A stretch of 64,000 nucleotides of DNA from Flavobacterium collinsii (GTDB taxonomy: Bacteria > Bacteroidota > Bacteroidia > Flavobacteriales > Flavobacteriaceae): NCBI RefSeq assembly GCF_902804485.1, contig NZ_CADCST010000132.1:1-64000 (forward strand). Reading direction: 5' to 3'. Position numbers and translations under genes: made by a program. Positions within the stretch are counted from its first letter, which is position 1; every line of letters begins with the position of its first letter. This document shows positions 18,039 through 27,394 of the stretch, piece after piece. Below the pieces are notes generated by a model. The model was not told the DNA's origin, did no database searches, and saw nothing but the letters and a program-made list of their open reading frames with translations.

Positions 18039-19619
18039 TTAGAAATTTGGAGCATTAACATCCCACCAAAGTCTGGTTCCACCATTGTCTGGTCCTCCTA
18101 ATTTGGCAAGTCCTGTCTCGTAACCACCTTTATTACCAGCTTTCTCAGCGACAACAAAATTGATTCTTCTCACACCAAGCTCTGTAGAAATTGTACCTCC
18201 ACTATAATTTTTAAGTACTTTAAAAAGTTTAGGATATCCTGTTCTTCTGTAATCAGACCAAGCTTCCTGACCTTCAGGGAAACCGGCAATCCATTTTTGA
18301 GTAACAATTTTTTGCAATTTTACCTCATTAGTTGCCGCCGCATCCCAGGCAACAGTCACATTATTTAATGGTGCTGCATTATTCTCCGGGAATTTAGGAT
18401 CAACATAGGCTGCTGCAGTACCCGTATTGTTTGCCGTATAAGCCGCTGCACCTGAAACTCCTCTTTGATCAAATGACGCTGCAATTCCTTGTTCATACAA
18501 TGATTTAGCATCTCCGCCCATGTTCCATCCTCTTAAAGCTCCTTCCGCTCTTAAGAAATAAGCTTCCGCAGTAGTCATTAGAGTTATTTCTTTAGTCTTA
18601 ATAACTGATCCAACTCGAGAAAAATTCTCATGATCACTTTTTGAAGCCATAGCTATACCTGTACGAATCCCTTTATACTGACCTGGAAATTCCGTTGAAG
18701 TCTCAAAATAAACAGGTAATCTAGGATCATTGTATCCTTTTAGAATAGATTCCATATCAGCAGACATAGCGATATCTCCCCATCCATTACTTATAGTTTG
18801 AATTGGATTAGTATAAACAGGAGATACAATTTTGAACAAATCTGAATTTGCAGTGAAAACTCCAAATTTATGTGCCACAGCTTTTTCAGCCTGAGTCTTA
18901 GCCAAATCTGGTTTCACTTTTACAACACGCATGGCTAATCTCAAACGCAAGGTATTAGCAAATTTTACCCATAATTTATAATCACCCTTATAACCTGATT
19001 CATCAGCTGAAGTAAAAACACTAACCTCGCCAGCATCAACTCTTTTAGTTAATTCTGCCACTGCAAAATCCAGTTCACTAAACATTTGAGTGTATACCTC
19101 TTCTTGTGAATCATATGGAATAGTAGTCTCCAAAGTACCGAACTTCGAGTAAATAATAGGTCCAAAAATATCGGTCAATCTATGCATCCCTTCTACTTTT
19201 AAAATCAAAGACAAGGCGTAAAACTGATCGTATTTTCCTTTCGCTTTGTTGGCAATATCATTAGCATTATACATTATATTCTTGTAAGCAGTCTCCCAAC
19301 AAGTACCATTCCAGTTATCAAGAAGATAGTAAGTTGTATTATTCAAATTACCAAAAGGATGAGGAGTTGCCATATATCCAGACCAAACATCACTATTTAA
19401 TCCTTGTTGCAATTGATAAAGATCTGGCGGGGTTAAAACCTGGATATTATTAAACATCGGAGAAAACCCACCTTTAATATGATTAAAATCCTGCTCAAAA
19501 AGCTCTGGTGTAATACCATTTGGATTCGTATTTATTTCCTCAAAATTATCTGTACACGCAACTACCGTAAGTAACGAAGCACAGATTGTTGTTACTTTTA
19601 TTATTTTATTTAGTTTCAT
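18039..19619 (-). CDS. SusD/RagB-like nutrient-binding lipoprotein
   Basis: 526 residues. The lipoprotein signal ends at VVAC (Cys ~22) and is followed by TDNFEEINTNPNGITPE, typical of the SusD-like family often labelled SusD/RagB group 2. The rest is the helical TPR-type fold expected of a surface lid that captures glycans and hands them to SusC. It starts 12 nt after the susC stop, the usual SusC-SusD pairing. Its place in a chitin locus suggests chito-oligosaccharides as ligand; that is inference from context. Confidence 0.93.
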   Translation of the reverse strand: MKLNKIIKVTTICASLLTVVACTDNFEEINTNPNGITPELFEQDFNHIKGGFSPMFNNIQVLTPPDLYQLQQGLNSDVWSGYMATPHPFGNLNNTTYYLLDNWNGTCWETAYKNIMYNANDIANKAKGKYDQFYALSLILKVEGMHRLTDIFGPIIYSKFGTLETTIPYDSQEEVYTQMFSELDFAVAELTKRVDAGEVSVFTSADESGYKGDYKLWVKFANTLRLRLAMRVVKVKPDLAKTQAEKAVAHKFGVFTANSDLFKIVSPVYTNPIQTISNGWGDIAMSADMESILKGYNDPRLPVYFETSTEFPGQYKGIRTGIAMASKSDHENFSRVGSVIKTKEITLMTTAEAYFLRAEGALRGWNMGGDAKSLYEQGIAASFDQRGVSGAAAYTANNTGTAAAYVDPKFPENNAAPLNNVTVAWDAAATNEVKLQKIVTQKWIAGFPEGQEAWSDYRRTGYPKLFKVLKNYSGGTISTELGVRRINFVVAEKAGNKGGYETGLAKLGGPDNGGTRLWWDVNAPNF

Positions 19620-19631
19620 CTTTTTAATTTT

Positions 19632-22600
19632 TTAGAAAGTTACATTTAAATTAAGACCGATACTTCTGGTAGAAGGCAAACCATAAATATCAACACCTTG
19701 TAAACCTTGACCTGTACTTAATGCAATGTTTGGATCAAAAGGAGCATCTTTGTATATAAAAAATAAGTTTCTGGCGATTAAAGAGATACTGGCTGCCTGA
19801 ATAAAAGGTAATGCTTTTGGATTAAAATTGTATCCAATTGAAACCTCTCTAACGTTTACATTTGTTGCGCTATAAACATACTCTCCACTAATTCCTTGTC
19901 TACCTCCAACTTGTTTGTAATAAGACTCAGCACTCATTGTAGGAACAGCAACACCGTCGCTTGCTCTCACTCCGTTAATATTTACACCTCCAGCATTTCT
20001 GGCATCACCTGTTGCTTTCGAAACTCCATTAATATCGTTTACTGCTTCTGTTAAACTCATTACATCACCACCAAAACGACCATCAATTAATACACTTGCA
20101 AAGAAAGATCCAAATTTAAATGAGTTAGAAAGACCTAACATAAAATCAGGATTAGAATTACCTACTTCCTCAAAACCAGTTTTTTGAAGAGTACCATCAT
20201 CGTTTAACAATGGTCTGCCTTGCGCATCTCTCTTAATATTAATTCCTTCAATAACTCCAAATGGTTTTCCTTCAATTAATGCATATCTGTAACTGTTTAC
20301 ACCAGCATTGGTAAGGTTAATTCTACCTCCTAATTCAGTAGGAATTTCTTTTACTTTATTTCTGTTATGAGAATAGTTCACAGCTGCATCCCAAGAAAAT
20401 TTATCTCCTCTAACGATTCCTGCATTTAAAACAACCTCTATACCTTTATTCTCTATACTACCAGCATTAATTCCATAAAAATCAACACCTTGTACATTTC
20501 CAATTGGAGCCACTACTTGTAAATACTGATTCTTAGTTTCTGAATGATAGTAAGAAAACTCAAATCCTAATCTATTATTAAACATTCTCCATTCAGTTCC
20601 TAGTTCGTATTCTGTTTTTAACTCAGGCTTCAAACTTGTACCAGTTTTTGGTGCAACAATTGGATTGTATTTTGTACCGCTTCCTTGTGGATAATAATTT
20701 GTAGGAGTCGTTATAAATGGAGCGACATCATTACCAGCCCTAGCATAAGCTGCACGAACTTTACCATAGGTAATAAATTCCGGCAAAGTAGTCATCTCAC
20801 TAATAATACCTGTTAAACCAACTGATGGATAAAAATATCCTCCTTCATCTGTATTCACTAAAGTAGAAGACCAGTCTTTTCTACCTGTAAGATCTAAGAA
20901 CAACATATCTTTATAACCAAAAGTAGTTGCAGCAAATATGGATTGAATTTCTTTGTTAGATTCAATTAACTGATAATTTTCAGCATTGTTATTAAAATTA
21001 TGCAATGTAAACCAGTTTGCATATTTTAAACCTCCACCAACTCCTGAATCCAGTATCGTTCTTTGATTAATCAACGTATTTCTTACACTGGTTCCAATGT
21101 TTGCATTGAATGTGAAATCTGAACCGATTTTTGTATTTATAGTTGCTATTAAATCGGCATAACGTTGTGTACTTAAAGAATTTTCATGATAATATCTACC
21201 ATTTACATGAGATAAGGCTCCCTGAGTAGTTGCATAAACAAATTTATCAAACTCACTTGATGCTCTATTATAACTATATCTGCTGGCAATACTTAACCAA
21301 TTAGTAGCTTTATAAGTTAAAGATAAAGATCCATTAAAAAAGTCATTCTTATCTTCTGATTTATTTCTGTTTATTACCCAATATGGATTTTGCATAAAAT
21401 CTACATTAGACACCCAATTTTGAGCCATTAAATTTCTTGTCGGATCAAAAACTTCATAATTATCTTTATAAAAATTAAAATCATTTCCTCTTGGCATTAA
21501 ATAAACACCAGTAAGCGTATTAAAATAAAGACCGTTTACAGGTTTGTTTCCAATTGACTGAGAAGTATAATTTGCATTTGCTGCAAAGGTCAATTTATCT
21601 CCAAAGAACTTAGCTGTTTGGCGAATTCCAAAATTATTTTTCTTTAGACTATTACCCGGAGTAATTCCTGAAGAAGTGGTATTGGCATAAGAAAATGCTG
21701 TAGACGAATTTTCGGTACCAGTAGAGTACCCTACTGAACTAATTTGAGTAACTCCTGTATTAAAGAAATCTTTAACATGATCATTCGTTTTTTGTTTTGC
21801 TCCCCATGTTTCTGTCGCTCCTTTTAATGCAACGTAATCTGATTGAAATTTAGGCAAATAAGCTGCTGTTTCAAAAGTAGTTACTGAAGAAGCCGTAATA
21901 TTTGCTTTCCCTGTTTTAGCTTTTTTAGAAGATAGCAAAATTACTCCATTTGCTCCCTGACTACCATATAATACAGAAGCAGCTGCACCTTTAAGAACCG
22001 TCATTCCATCGTAATCATCAGGATTAACTAAAGAAACAACATCACCACCGTCACGATTACCTCCTGACAAGCTTCCAAATGACTCCGTTGGCTGGCCAGC
22101 AGTACCAGGACTCAATATCGGAATACCATCAATAACATATAATGGCTGGCTATTCACAACAGATGAATTTCCACGGATAACTACTTTTGTCGATCCACCA
22201 GTACCTCCTGAACTTCTGGTTACTGCAACACCGGCAATTTTACCAGCAATTGTATTGATAACGTTCGCATCTCTTACACGTGTTAACTCTTCTCCTTTAA
22301 GTTCCTGAGCTGCATAAGTTAAAGATTTTCTTGTTTTCTTGATACCTAATGAAGTTACAACAACCTCTGTAAGTGCATTCGAGGCTGCTTGTAGCATTTT
22401 AACATTAATTGTAGCAGCATCACCTACAACTATTGATTGTGTTTCAAGACCAACATAAGTAAAAACTAAAGTCTGTCCTTTTTGAACTTCAATTGTGTAC
22501 ACTCCGTCAAAATCGGAAGTAGTTCCCTTTTGACCTCCTTGTACCGCAATGGACGCCCCTGGCAATGGCAGTCCATCAGAATCTGTAATCACACCTTTAA

Positions 22601-22670
22601 TATTTTTTACCTGAGCAAGCGAAACTTGCGCCGTAAAAACAATCATAAAGATTAAGAAAATTTTTTTCAT
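19632..22670 (-). CDS. SusC/RagA TonB-linked outer-membrane transporter
   Basis: 1012 residues. A signal peptide (ends SLAQ) is followed by a carboxypeptidase-regulatory-like domain (~22-105), with the typical DSDGLPLPGASI, GTTSDFDG and TYVGLETQ motifs. The TonB plug comes next (~110-240, with VIRGNSSV, PLYVIDGIP and VLKGAAASVLYGSQGANGVI) and then a beta barrel ending in LNVTF. It is first in a minus-strand operon with susD, nagB/PIG-L and GH20 genes, so it most likely imports chito-oligosaccharides using TonB energy. The 424-bp upstream region, shared with the divergent sensor kinase gene, carries palindromes and repeats described separately. Confidence 0.95.
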   Translation of the reverse strand: MKKIFLIFMIVFTAQVSLAQVKNIKGVITDSDGLPLPGASIAVQGGQKGTTSDFDGVYTIEVQKGQTLVFTYVGLETQSIVVGDAATINVKMLQAASNALTEVVVTSLGIKKTRKSLTYAAQELKGEELTRVRDANVINTIAGKIAGVAVTRSSGGTGGSTKVVIRGNSSVVNSQPLYVIDGIPILSPGTAGQPTESFGSLSGGNRDGGDVVSLVNPDDYDGMTVLKGAAASVLYGSQGANGVILLSSKKAKTGKANITASSVTTFETAAYLPKFQSDYVALKGATETWGAKQKTNDHVKDFFNTGVTQISSVGYSTGTENSSTAFSYANTTSSGITPGNSLKKNNFGIRQTAKFFGDKLTFAANANYTSQSIGNKPVNGLYFNTLTGVYLMPRGNDFNFYKDNYEVFDPTRNLMAQNWVSNVDFMQNPYWVINRNKSEDKNDFFNGSLSLTYKATNWLSIASRYSYNRASSEFDKFVYATTQGALSHVNGRYYHENSLSTQRYADLIATINTKIGSDFTFNANIGTSVRNTLINQRTILDSGVGGGLKYANWFTLHNFNNNAENYQLIESNKEIQSIFAATTFGYKDMLFLDLTGRKDWSSTLVNTDEGGYFYPSVGLTGIISEMTTLPEFITYGKVRAAYARAGNDVAPFITTPTNYYPQGSGTKYNPIVAPKTGTSLKPELKTEYELGTEWRMFNNRLGFEFSYYHSETKNQYLQVVAPIGNVQGVDFYGINAGSIENKGIEVVLNAGIVRGDKFSWDAAVNYSHNRNKVKEIPTELGGRINLTNAGVNSYRYALIEGKPFGVIEGINIKRDAQGRPLLNDDGTLQKTGFEEVGNSNPDFMLGLSNSFKFGSFFASVLIDGRFGGDVMSLTEAVNDINGVSKATGDARNAGGVNINGVRASDGVAVPTMSAESYYKQVGGRQGISGEYVYSATNVNVREVSIGYNFNPKALPFIQAASISLIARNLFFIYKDAPFDPNIALSTGQGLQGVDIYGLPSTRSIGLNLNVTF

Positions 22671-22792
22671 GTTAATTTATTTTGTTAGTTATAGGGTAAA
22701 ATTATTCTTAACGTATTGTTAAAAAAAATAAATTATACAAACGGCATTAAATTTTAAACGAACGACATAAAACAATCAATAATATGCTTTTC

Positions 22793-22804
22793 GAAAACGT
22801 TTTC
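22793..22804. promoter_or_regulatory. perfect 12-bp palindrome, candidate operator
   Basis: GAAAACGTTTTC is self-complementary with a central CG, the layout typical of LacI-family operators. It lies 123 bp upstream of susC. A one-mismatch copy is at 22949-22960 and a related site lies upstream of pfkA at 56382-56393. Confidence 0.5.
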
Positions 22805-22948
22805 TAATCAATATCTACTAATATTTTACAAGAAAATAATAATTTACCATAAAAAAATCCCCTTTTTTCGCATAATCGTTTAACAATCATTAACAATTCG
22901 ATACCATTTATGATTAAACCATACCAAATATTACACAAACCGTTTTAC

Positions 22949-22960
22949 GAAAACGTTATC
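22949..22960. promoter_or_regulatory. second GAAAACGTT site, candidate operator
   Basis: GAAAACGTTATC differs at one base from the palindrome at 22793-22804 and lies 156 bp (about 15 helical turns) from it, a spacing compatible with looping. It is about 135 bp upstream of the sensor kinase. Confidence 0.4.
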
Positions 22961-23094
22961 AGATTTAAATACATCAACATATCGCTATATTTTAAAATTT
23001 TATGTAAAAGAATTGCGTTTTAATAACTAATTGTTTAAAGTTGCACATTAATTACAAACCCGAGAATCAATTCCCATAAACTGCTAAATAAAAG

Positions 23095-24147
23095 TTGAAC
23101 GAGATACGAAAATTAAAATTTGACATAAAACTTAAAAACCATGTTTGGTTTTGGGGCAGCTATTTCACTCTTAACTTTTTAAGATGGGGCGCCTACTTTA
23201 ATGATTATCCTTATTCGTTCAAATCAAACCTGATAGAATTCTCTTTACACATTCCACTAGTCTATTTCAATTTATTTGTACTGGTGCCGCGTTATGTTCT
23301 AAAGCAAAAATACATTCAGTATACTTTCTTGATGGTTATAAGCCTATTGGCTGTCTATTTAATAAAGACCGGTCTCACCTATTATATTATATCTGAAAAT
23401 ATTTGGCCGGAAGCCAACCGCGAATATCATTCTTTTGACATCAACCACGTACTCGCAGTTTGCATTGGTGAATTATATGTTGTTGCAATGGCATCTTCTG
23501 TCTACCTTACATTAACCTGGCTGAGAGAAAGGGAAAGAAACCGATCTCTAAGGGAAAATCAGTTTAGAATAAAGCTAAAATATCTTGAAAATCAGATTCA
23601 GCCGCACTTCTTTTTCAATACCCTGAATAATTTATATGCTTTATCACTAGAATCTTCAAATAAAGTCCCTGATGTAATTATAAAACTGTCAAATCTAATG
23701 GAATATGTTTTATATGATGTAAAAGGAACCAAATCTGTTCCTTTGATTAAAGAAATTAATTACATCCAAAATTATATCGAAATCGAGAAGCTACGCTTTG
23801 AAAATGTTGAAGTTACAATCAATTTAGAATCAAATATAGAGGATATTGTGGTACCTCCGCTACTCTTCATTTCATTGGTCGAAAATGCCTTTAAACACGG
23901 TGGAGTCAACAATAATAACCTTAAAATTAAAATCAATTGTAAAGTTATTGACAATAAAATGTTAGACTTTGAAATCTTAAATAATTTTGTAATTTCACAA
24001 AATATTAACGCGAAAGGCGGAATTGGTCTGGCTAATACCAAAAAGAGATTAAAACTGATTTACAAAAATGACTTCAGTCTAAAAAATACAACTAAATTAA
24101 ATTACTATATAATCCGTTTGCAAATACCTCTTGATAATGAAAATTAA
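23095..24147 (+). CDS. LytS/YehU-type sensor histidine kinase
   Basis: 350 residues. Four hydrophobic helices fill the first ~145 residues. A short coiled segment leads to the His_kinase motif (QIQPHFFFNTLNNLY, phosphoacceptor His ~171) and an ATPase domain with VENAFKHGG (N box) and GGIGLANTKKRL (G box). The kinase lacks a large extracellular sensor, so it may sense through its membrane helices or a partner. The start must be TTG 23095, because an in-frame TAA lies at 23089-23091 and the next ATG is far inside. It overlaps the regulator gene by 11 nt and faces away from the susC operon. In F. johnsoniae a kinase-regulator pair of this type belongs to the chitin locus. Confidence 0.9.
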   Translation: MNEIRKLKFDIKLKNHVWFWGSYFTLNFLRWGAYFNDYPYSFKSNLIEFSLHIPLVYFNLFVLVPRYVLKQKYIQYTFLMVISLLAVYLIKTGLTYYIISENIWPEANREYHSFDINHVLAVCIGELYVVAMASSVYLTLTWLRERERNRSLRENQFRIKLKYLENQIQPHFFFNTLNNLYALSLESSNKVPDVIIKLSNLMEYVLYDVKGTKSVPLIKEINYIQNYIEIEKLRFENVEVTINLESNIEDIVVPPLLFISLVENAFKHGGVNNNNLKIKINCKVIDNKMLDFEILNNFVISQNINAKGGIGLANTKKRLKLIYKNDFSLKNTTKLNYYIIRLQIPLDNEN

Positions 24148-24838
24148 ATGCGTGTTGATTGACGATGAGCCTTTGGCAATCAAAGTCCTGCAAAATTATT
24201 TTACCAATTTTACAGATTTTGAGGTAATTGGTACATTCAATAATTCTCTGGAAGCGCTTGATTTTATAAACAGTACTACTGTCGATGCTGTATTCTTAGA
24301 CATTAACATGCCTATGATGACAGGATTCGAACTTATTAGCCTGATCGAAAACAAAACCAAAGTTATCATTACAACTGCCTTTAGAGAATTTGCCGCAGAA
24401 AGCTATGATCTTGACGTTCTGGATTACTTAGTAAAACCTATTCCGCTTCCAAGGTTTATAAAATGCATCAATAAAATCACTACTGAATACAATTTAAAAA
24501 ACAATATTAAAGTCGAAACCACTAAGGGTGACTCTCATATTTTTATCAAAGTAGATAAGAAAATGATGAAAATTAATATTGAAGAAATTTTATTTGTTGA
24601 AGGAATGAAGGAATACATAAAAGTGGTGACTTCAGACAAAACCTACATCACGCACAAATCTTTAACCTCATTGTCTGAGGAATTACCTGCCGACCGATTC
24701 TTGCGCATTCACAAATCCTATGTAATTGCACTGAATAAAGTAAAATCAATAGAAGGCAATCGTATTCAGATACAATCTTACACCATTCCAATTGGAAGAA
24801 ATTACAGCAAAGAAGTAAAAAACAAAATACTGGAATAA
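24137..24838 (+). CDS. LytTR-family response regulator
   Basis: 233 residues. A receiver domain (1-~120) has the acidic pair at DDEP, phospho-acceptor Asp55 (FLDINMP), conserved Thr (TTA) and Lys (VKP). A LytTR DNA-binding domain follows (~135-233, with EEILFVEGMKEYIKV and FLRIHKSYVIALNKV). The ATG at 24137 lies inside the end of the kinase gene, implying translational coupling; a TTG six bases earlier is less likely. LytTR proteins bind pairs of short direct repeats, and candidate TTAACA repeats lie upstream of susC and of the permease gene. It probably activates the chitin locus. Confidence 0.92.
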   Translation: MKIKCVLIDDEPLAIKVLQNYFTNFTDFEVIGTFNNSLEALDFINSTTVDAVFLDINMPMMTGFELISLIENKTKVIITTAFREFAAESYDLDVLDYLVKPIPLPRFIKCINKITTEYNLKNNIKVETTKGDSHIFIKVDKKMMKINIEEILFVEGMKEYIKVVTSDKTYITHKSLTSLSEELPADRFLRIHKSYVIALNKVKSIEGNRIQIQSYTIPIGRNYSKEVKNKILE

Positions 24839-24876
24839 ACTCAGCTTCCTAAATCGATTTTCTAACTCGGTAAAAA

Positions 24877-24960
24877 TTAACACATTGTTGAAAAAATCAA
24901 ACCGTTGGTTTAAATTTAACATTATTTGTGGCTTTTTATTTTTTTTTGAAACACTTAACA
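24877..24960. promoter_or_regulatory. three evenly spaced TTAACA words upstream of the permease gene
   Basis: TTAACA occurs at 24877-24882, 24916-24921 and 24955-24960, each 39 bp apart. The same word, as TTAACAAT, is repeated in the susC/kinase divergent region. Possible regulator-binding sites; the word is not rare in AT-rich DNA. Confidence 0.3.
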
Positions 24961-25014
24961 AATATATTTACGGTCTTCAAAAAACAATAAAATAAAAAAT
25001 TAACCTCTTAAATT

Positions 25015-26484
25015 ATGAGTTCAGAAAATGTTCAAACCAAATGGGGACAGTTTATCTCGTTGATAATTGTTTTCTTCTTTTGGGGTTTTGTTGGTTCAGC
25101 CAATGATATCCTGATTCCTGTTTTCAAGAAAGTATTCACCTTATCACAAGTACAATCGCAATTAGTAGCCTGGGCCTTTTATGCTGCTTACTTCGTAGGA
25201 TCATTGATTTTCTTTCTGGTATCCTTAAAATTAGATGTTTTACAAAAATTTGGATACAAAAAAACACTTTCTGCCGGTTTACTTTTATCCGCAGTTGGGT
25301 CATTTTTATTCGTTCCGGCTGCAACAATGCAAAGTTTCCCTTTCTTCTTAACAGCTTTATTTACAGTAGGACTAGGTTTCTCAATCCAGCAAATTGTAGC
25401 AAATCCCCTAGCAATTAAAATGGGAAGCCCGGCAACAGGCGCTCACCGTTTGACTTTAGCAGGAGGAATCAACTCTTTCGGAACTACAATTGGTGCTATT
25501 TTACTTGGAATCGCTCTATTCGGAATGGGAGACAACAAAAAAACAGATTTATCATTAGAAGACATTAAATTACCTTTCATTATTCTTGGACTTGCTTTTA
25601 TTGTAGTCGCTATTTTCATGAACTTCTCAAAAATTGAAGATCCTGCAAAAGAAGACGAAGAGGAAGTTAAAGTAGCACACGAAAAATTCAATATATTAGA
25701 CTATCCTCAGCTCTATTTAGGAATGTTAGGTATTTTTATATATGTTGGTACAGAAGTAACAATTATCAGTAACCTTCCTGCTTTATTACATACTGCCGAA
25801 TTTGGCAACGTACTTGAGCATGCTATCGCTCCATTTATTGCCCTTTATTGGGGAAGCTTAATGATTGGTCGCTGGAATGGCGGAGTTAACGTTTTCAATA
25901 CTTCTACCCTAGTAAACACAGCACTTAAATTTATAGTACCGGCTCTGGCATTTGGAGTAATTATTGGAGCTAACATTTTTGCTGCACATGATGTTTCTTC
26001 ATTCTACATCTACCCAATTTGGATCTTATTGTTCATCGCGGTGAGTTTTGTTGGAGGCAAAAATGCCGGAAAAACATTAATGCTTTTCGGAATATCTGGT
26101 GTATTAATGATGTTTGCCGGATTAGTTTACCCGGATCCTCAAATTGCCAAATTCTTCTTCATTTCCGGAGGCTTGTTCTTATCTATCATGTGGCCGTCTA
26201 TCTTTGATTTAGCGATTGCCGGTTTAGGAAAAAACACTGGAAAAGCGTCTTCATTCTTAATCATGATGATTCTTGGAGGAGGAATTATTCCTTTAATTCA
26301 AGGCAGTATCTGTGATATCGACCTTACAAGTCCAAACGGAATTTTCGGAATTACATGGACACATTTCTCTTATATCGTTCCTCTTCTTGGTTTTGCTTAC
26401 TTAGGATTTTACGGATTCTATTGCCCTAAGATCTTAAAAAGACAAGGAATCAACCATGTTGAAGGTGGTGGCGGTGGTCACTAA
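25015..26484 (+). CDS. FHS-family sugar:proton symporter, NagP/FucP-like
   Basis: 489 residues with about twelve membrane helices. FFFWGFVGSANDILIPVFK near the N-terminus, LGFSIQQIVANP and LAGGINSFGTTIGAI are typical of the fucose/GlcNAc/glucose permease group of the MFS. In chitin loci this position is filled by an inner-membrane GlcNAc transporter (NagP type), so GlcNAc or chitobiose is the likely substrate. It starts 176 nt after the regulator gene and probably has its own promoter. The C-terminus ends in a glycine-rich tail with EGGGGGH. A strong terminator follows. Confidence 0.88.
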   Translation: MSSENVQTKWGQFISLIIVFFFWGFVGSANDILIPVFKKVFTLSQVQSQLVAWAFYAAYFVGSLIFFLVSLKLDVLQKFGYKKTLSAGLLLSAVGSFLFVPAATMQSFPFFLTALFTVGLGFSIQQIVANPLAIKMGSPATGAHRLTLAGGINSFGTTIGAILLGIALFGMGDNKKTDLSLEDIKLPFIILGLAFIVVAIFMNFSKIEDPAKEDEEEVKVAHEKFNILDYPQLYLGMLGIFIYVGTEVTIISNLPALLHTAEFGNVLEHAIAPFIALYWGSLMIGRWNGGVNVFNTSTLVNTALKFIVPALAFGVIIGANIFAAHDVSSFYIYPIWILLFIAVSFVGGKNAGKTLMLFGISGVLMMFAGLVYPDPQIAKFFFISGGLFLSIMWPSIFDLAIAGLGKNTGKASSFLIMMILGGGIIPLIQGSICDIDLTSPNGIFGITWTHFSYIVPLLGFAYLGFYGFYCPKILKRQGINHVEGGGGGH

Positions 26485-26507
26485 ACATAATATAAAATTT
26501 TAAATTC

Positions 26508-26575
26508 CAAATATCAAATTCCAAATTCCAAACCTTTAAGCGCTTCGAATCTGGAATTTGATATTTGTTTTTTTT
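26508..26575 (+). terminator. rho-independent terminator of the permease gene
   Basis: CAAATATCAAATTCCA (26508-26523) pairs perfectly with TGGAATTTGATATTTG (26552-26567), followed by a T-run. The stem is long and AT-rich. Confidence 0.75.
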
Positions 26576-26592
26576 ACACCAATAATTACAAC

Positions 26593-26628
26593 AAACCCGA
26601 CAGATTTTAATGAAAACCTGTCGGGTTT
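26593..26628. terminator. hairpin with CCCGACAG arms between convergent genes
   Basis: AAACCCGACAG (26593-26603) pairs with CTGTCGGGTTT (26618-26628). It shares its arm with hairpins at 42551-42573 and 44372-44392. Probably a back-up terminator. Confidence 0.55.
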
Positions 26629-26633
26629 ATATA

Positions 26634-26670
26634 AAAAAAGCCATCTTTCTATTGAAAAATGGCTTTTTTA
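26634..26670. terminator. bidirectional terminator downstream of the aldolase gene
   Basis: A-run plus AAAGCCAT (to 26644) pairs with ATGGCTTT (from 26660) and a T-run. It works in both directions and lies 16 nt after the aldolase stop on the minus strand. Confidence 0.75.
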
Positions 26671-26686
26671 ATTTTATAACTAAGGA

Positions 26687-27343
26687 CTACTTGTTTCCTT
26701 TTTCAAAATCAGCTACAAATTGAGCCAATCCGATATCTGTTAATGGGTGTTTCAATAATCCGTAAATCGCAGAAAGAGGTCCTGTCATTACATCAGCACC
26801 AATTTTAGCACAGTTTACAATGTGCATCGTGTGACGTACAGAAGCTGCTAAAATTTGAGTTTCGTAACCATAATTATCATATACTAATCTAATCTCTTCT
26901 ATCAGATTCAATCCATCAGTCGAAACATCGTCTAAACGACCAACAAACGGAGACACATAAGTTGCTCCCGCTTTTGCAGCCAAAATAGCCTGTCCTACTG
27001 AAAACACAAGCGTTACATTTGTTTTAATTCCCTTATCAGAGAAATATTTCGCAGCCATAACACCTTCTTTTGTCATAGGCAATTTTACCACGATTTGATC
27101 ATGTAATTCAGCCAACTCCTCACCTTCCTTAATCATTCCGTCAAAATCAAGCGCATTAACTTCAGCACTTACATCTCCTTCAACCAAATTACAGATGTCA
27201 ACATAATGCTTTAAAATGTTGTCTTTTCCAGTAATTCCTTCTTTAGCCATCAAAGATGGGTTAGTCGTTACACCATCCAAAACTCCTAAAGCCTGTGCTT
27301 CTTTAATCTGAGCTAAATTAGCTGTGTCAATAAAAAATTTCAT
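26687..27343 (-). CDS. fsa: transaldolase / fructose-6-phosphate aldolase (TalC/FSA type)
   Basis: 218 residues, the short transaldolase subfamily. It begins MKFFIDTANL and has TTNPSL, the Schiff-base Lys at ~87 (VVKLPMT), NVTLVFS and SPFVGRLDD. Members either transfer dihydroxyacetone units in the pentose phosphate pathway or cleave fructose 6-phosphate; sequence alone does not separate the two, though the Bacteroidota form is usually called transaldolase. A TAATTTTG box lies 40 nt upstream on the minus strand (27390-27383). It stands alone, convergent with the sugar permease. Confidence 0.9.
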   Translation of the reverse strand: MKFFIDTANLAQIKEAQALGVLDGVTTNPSLMAKEGITGKDNILKHYVDICNLVEGDVSAEVNALDFDGMIKEGEELAELHDQIVVKLPMTKEGVMAAKYFSDKGIKTNVTLVFSVGQAILAAKAGATYVSPFVGRLDDVSTDGLNLIEEIRLVYDNYGYETQILAASVRHTMHIVNCAKIGADVMTGPLSAIYGLLKHPLTDIGLAQFVADFEKGNK

Positions 27344-27394
27344 AATCTATTTATATTTAATTGTGTGTTTAAAAATTTAGCGCAAAATTACAAC

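Larger units (their letters stand above)
22671..23094. promoter_or_regulatory. divergent control region of the chitin locus
   Basis: AT-rich region between susC (minus) and the sensor kinase (plus), without an ORF. It contains GAAAACGTTTTC (22793-22804), GAAAACGTTATC (22949-22960), TTAACAAT at 22880-22887 and 22890-22897 (exact 10-bp phase), the reverse ATTGTTAA at 22715-22722, and TACGTTAAG on the minus strand (22715-22707), which resembles LytTR half-sites. No exact TAnnTTTG box was found in either direction. Confidence 0.6.
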
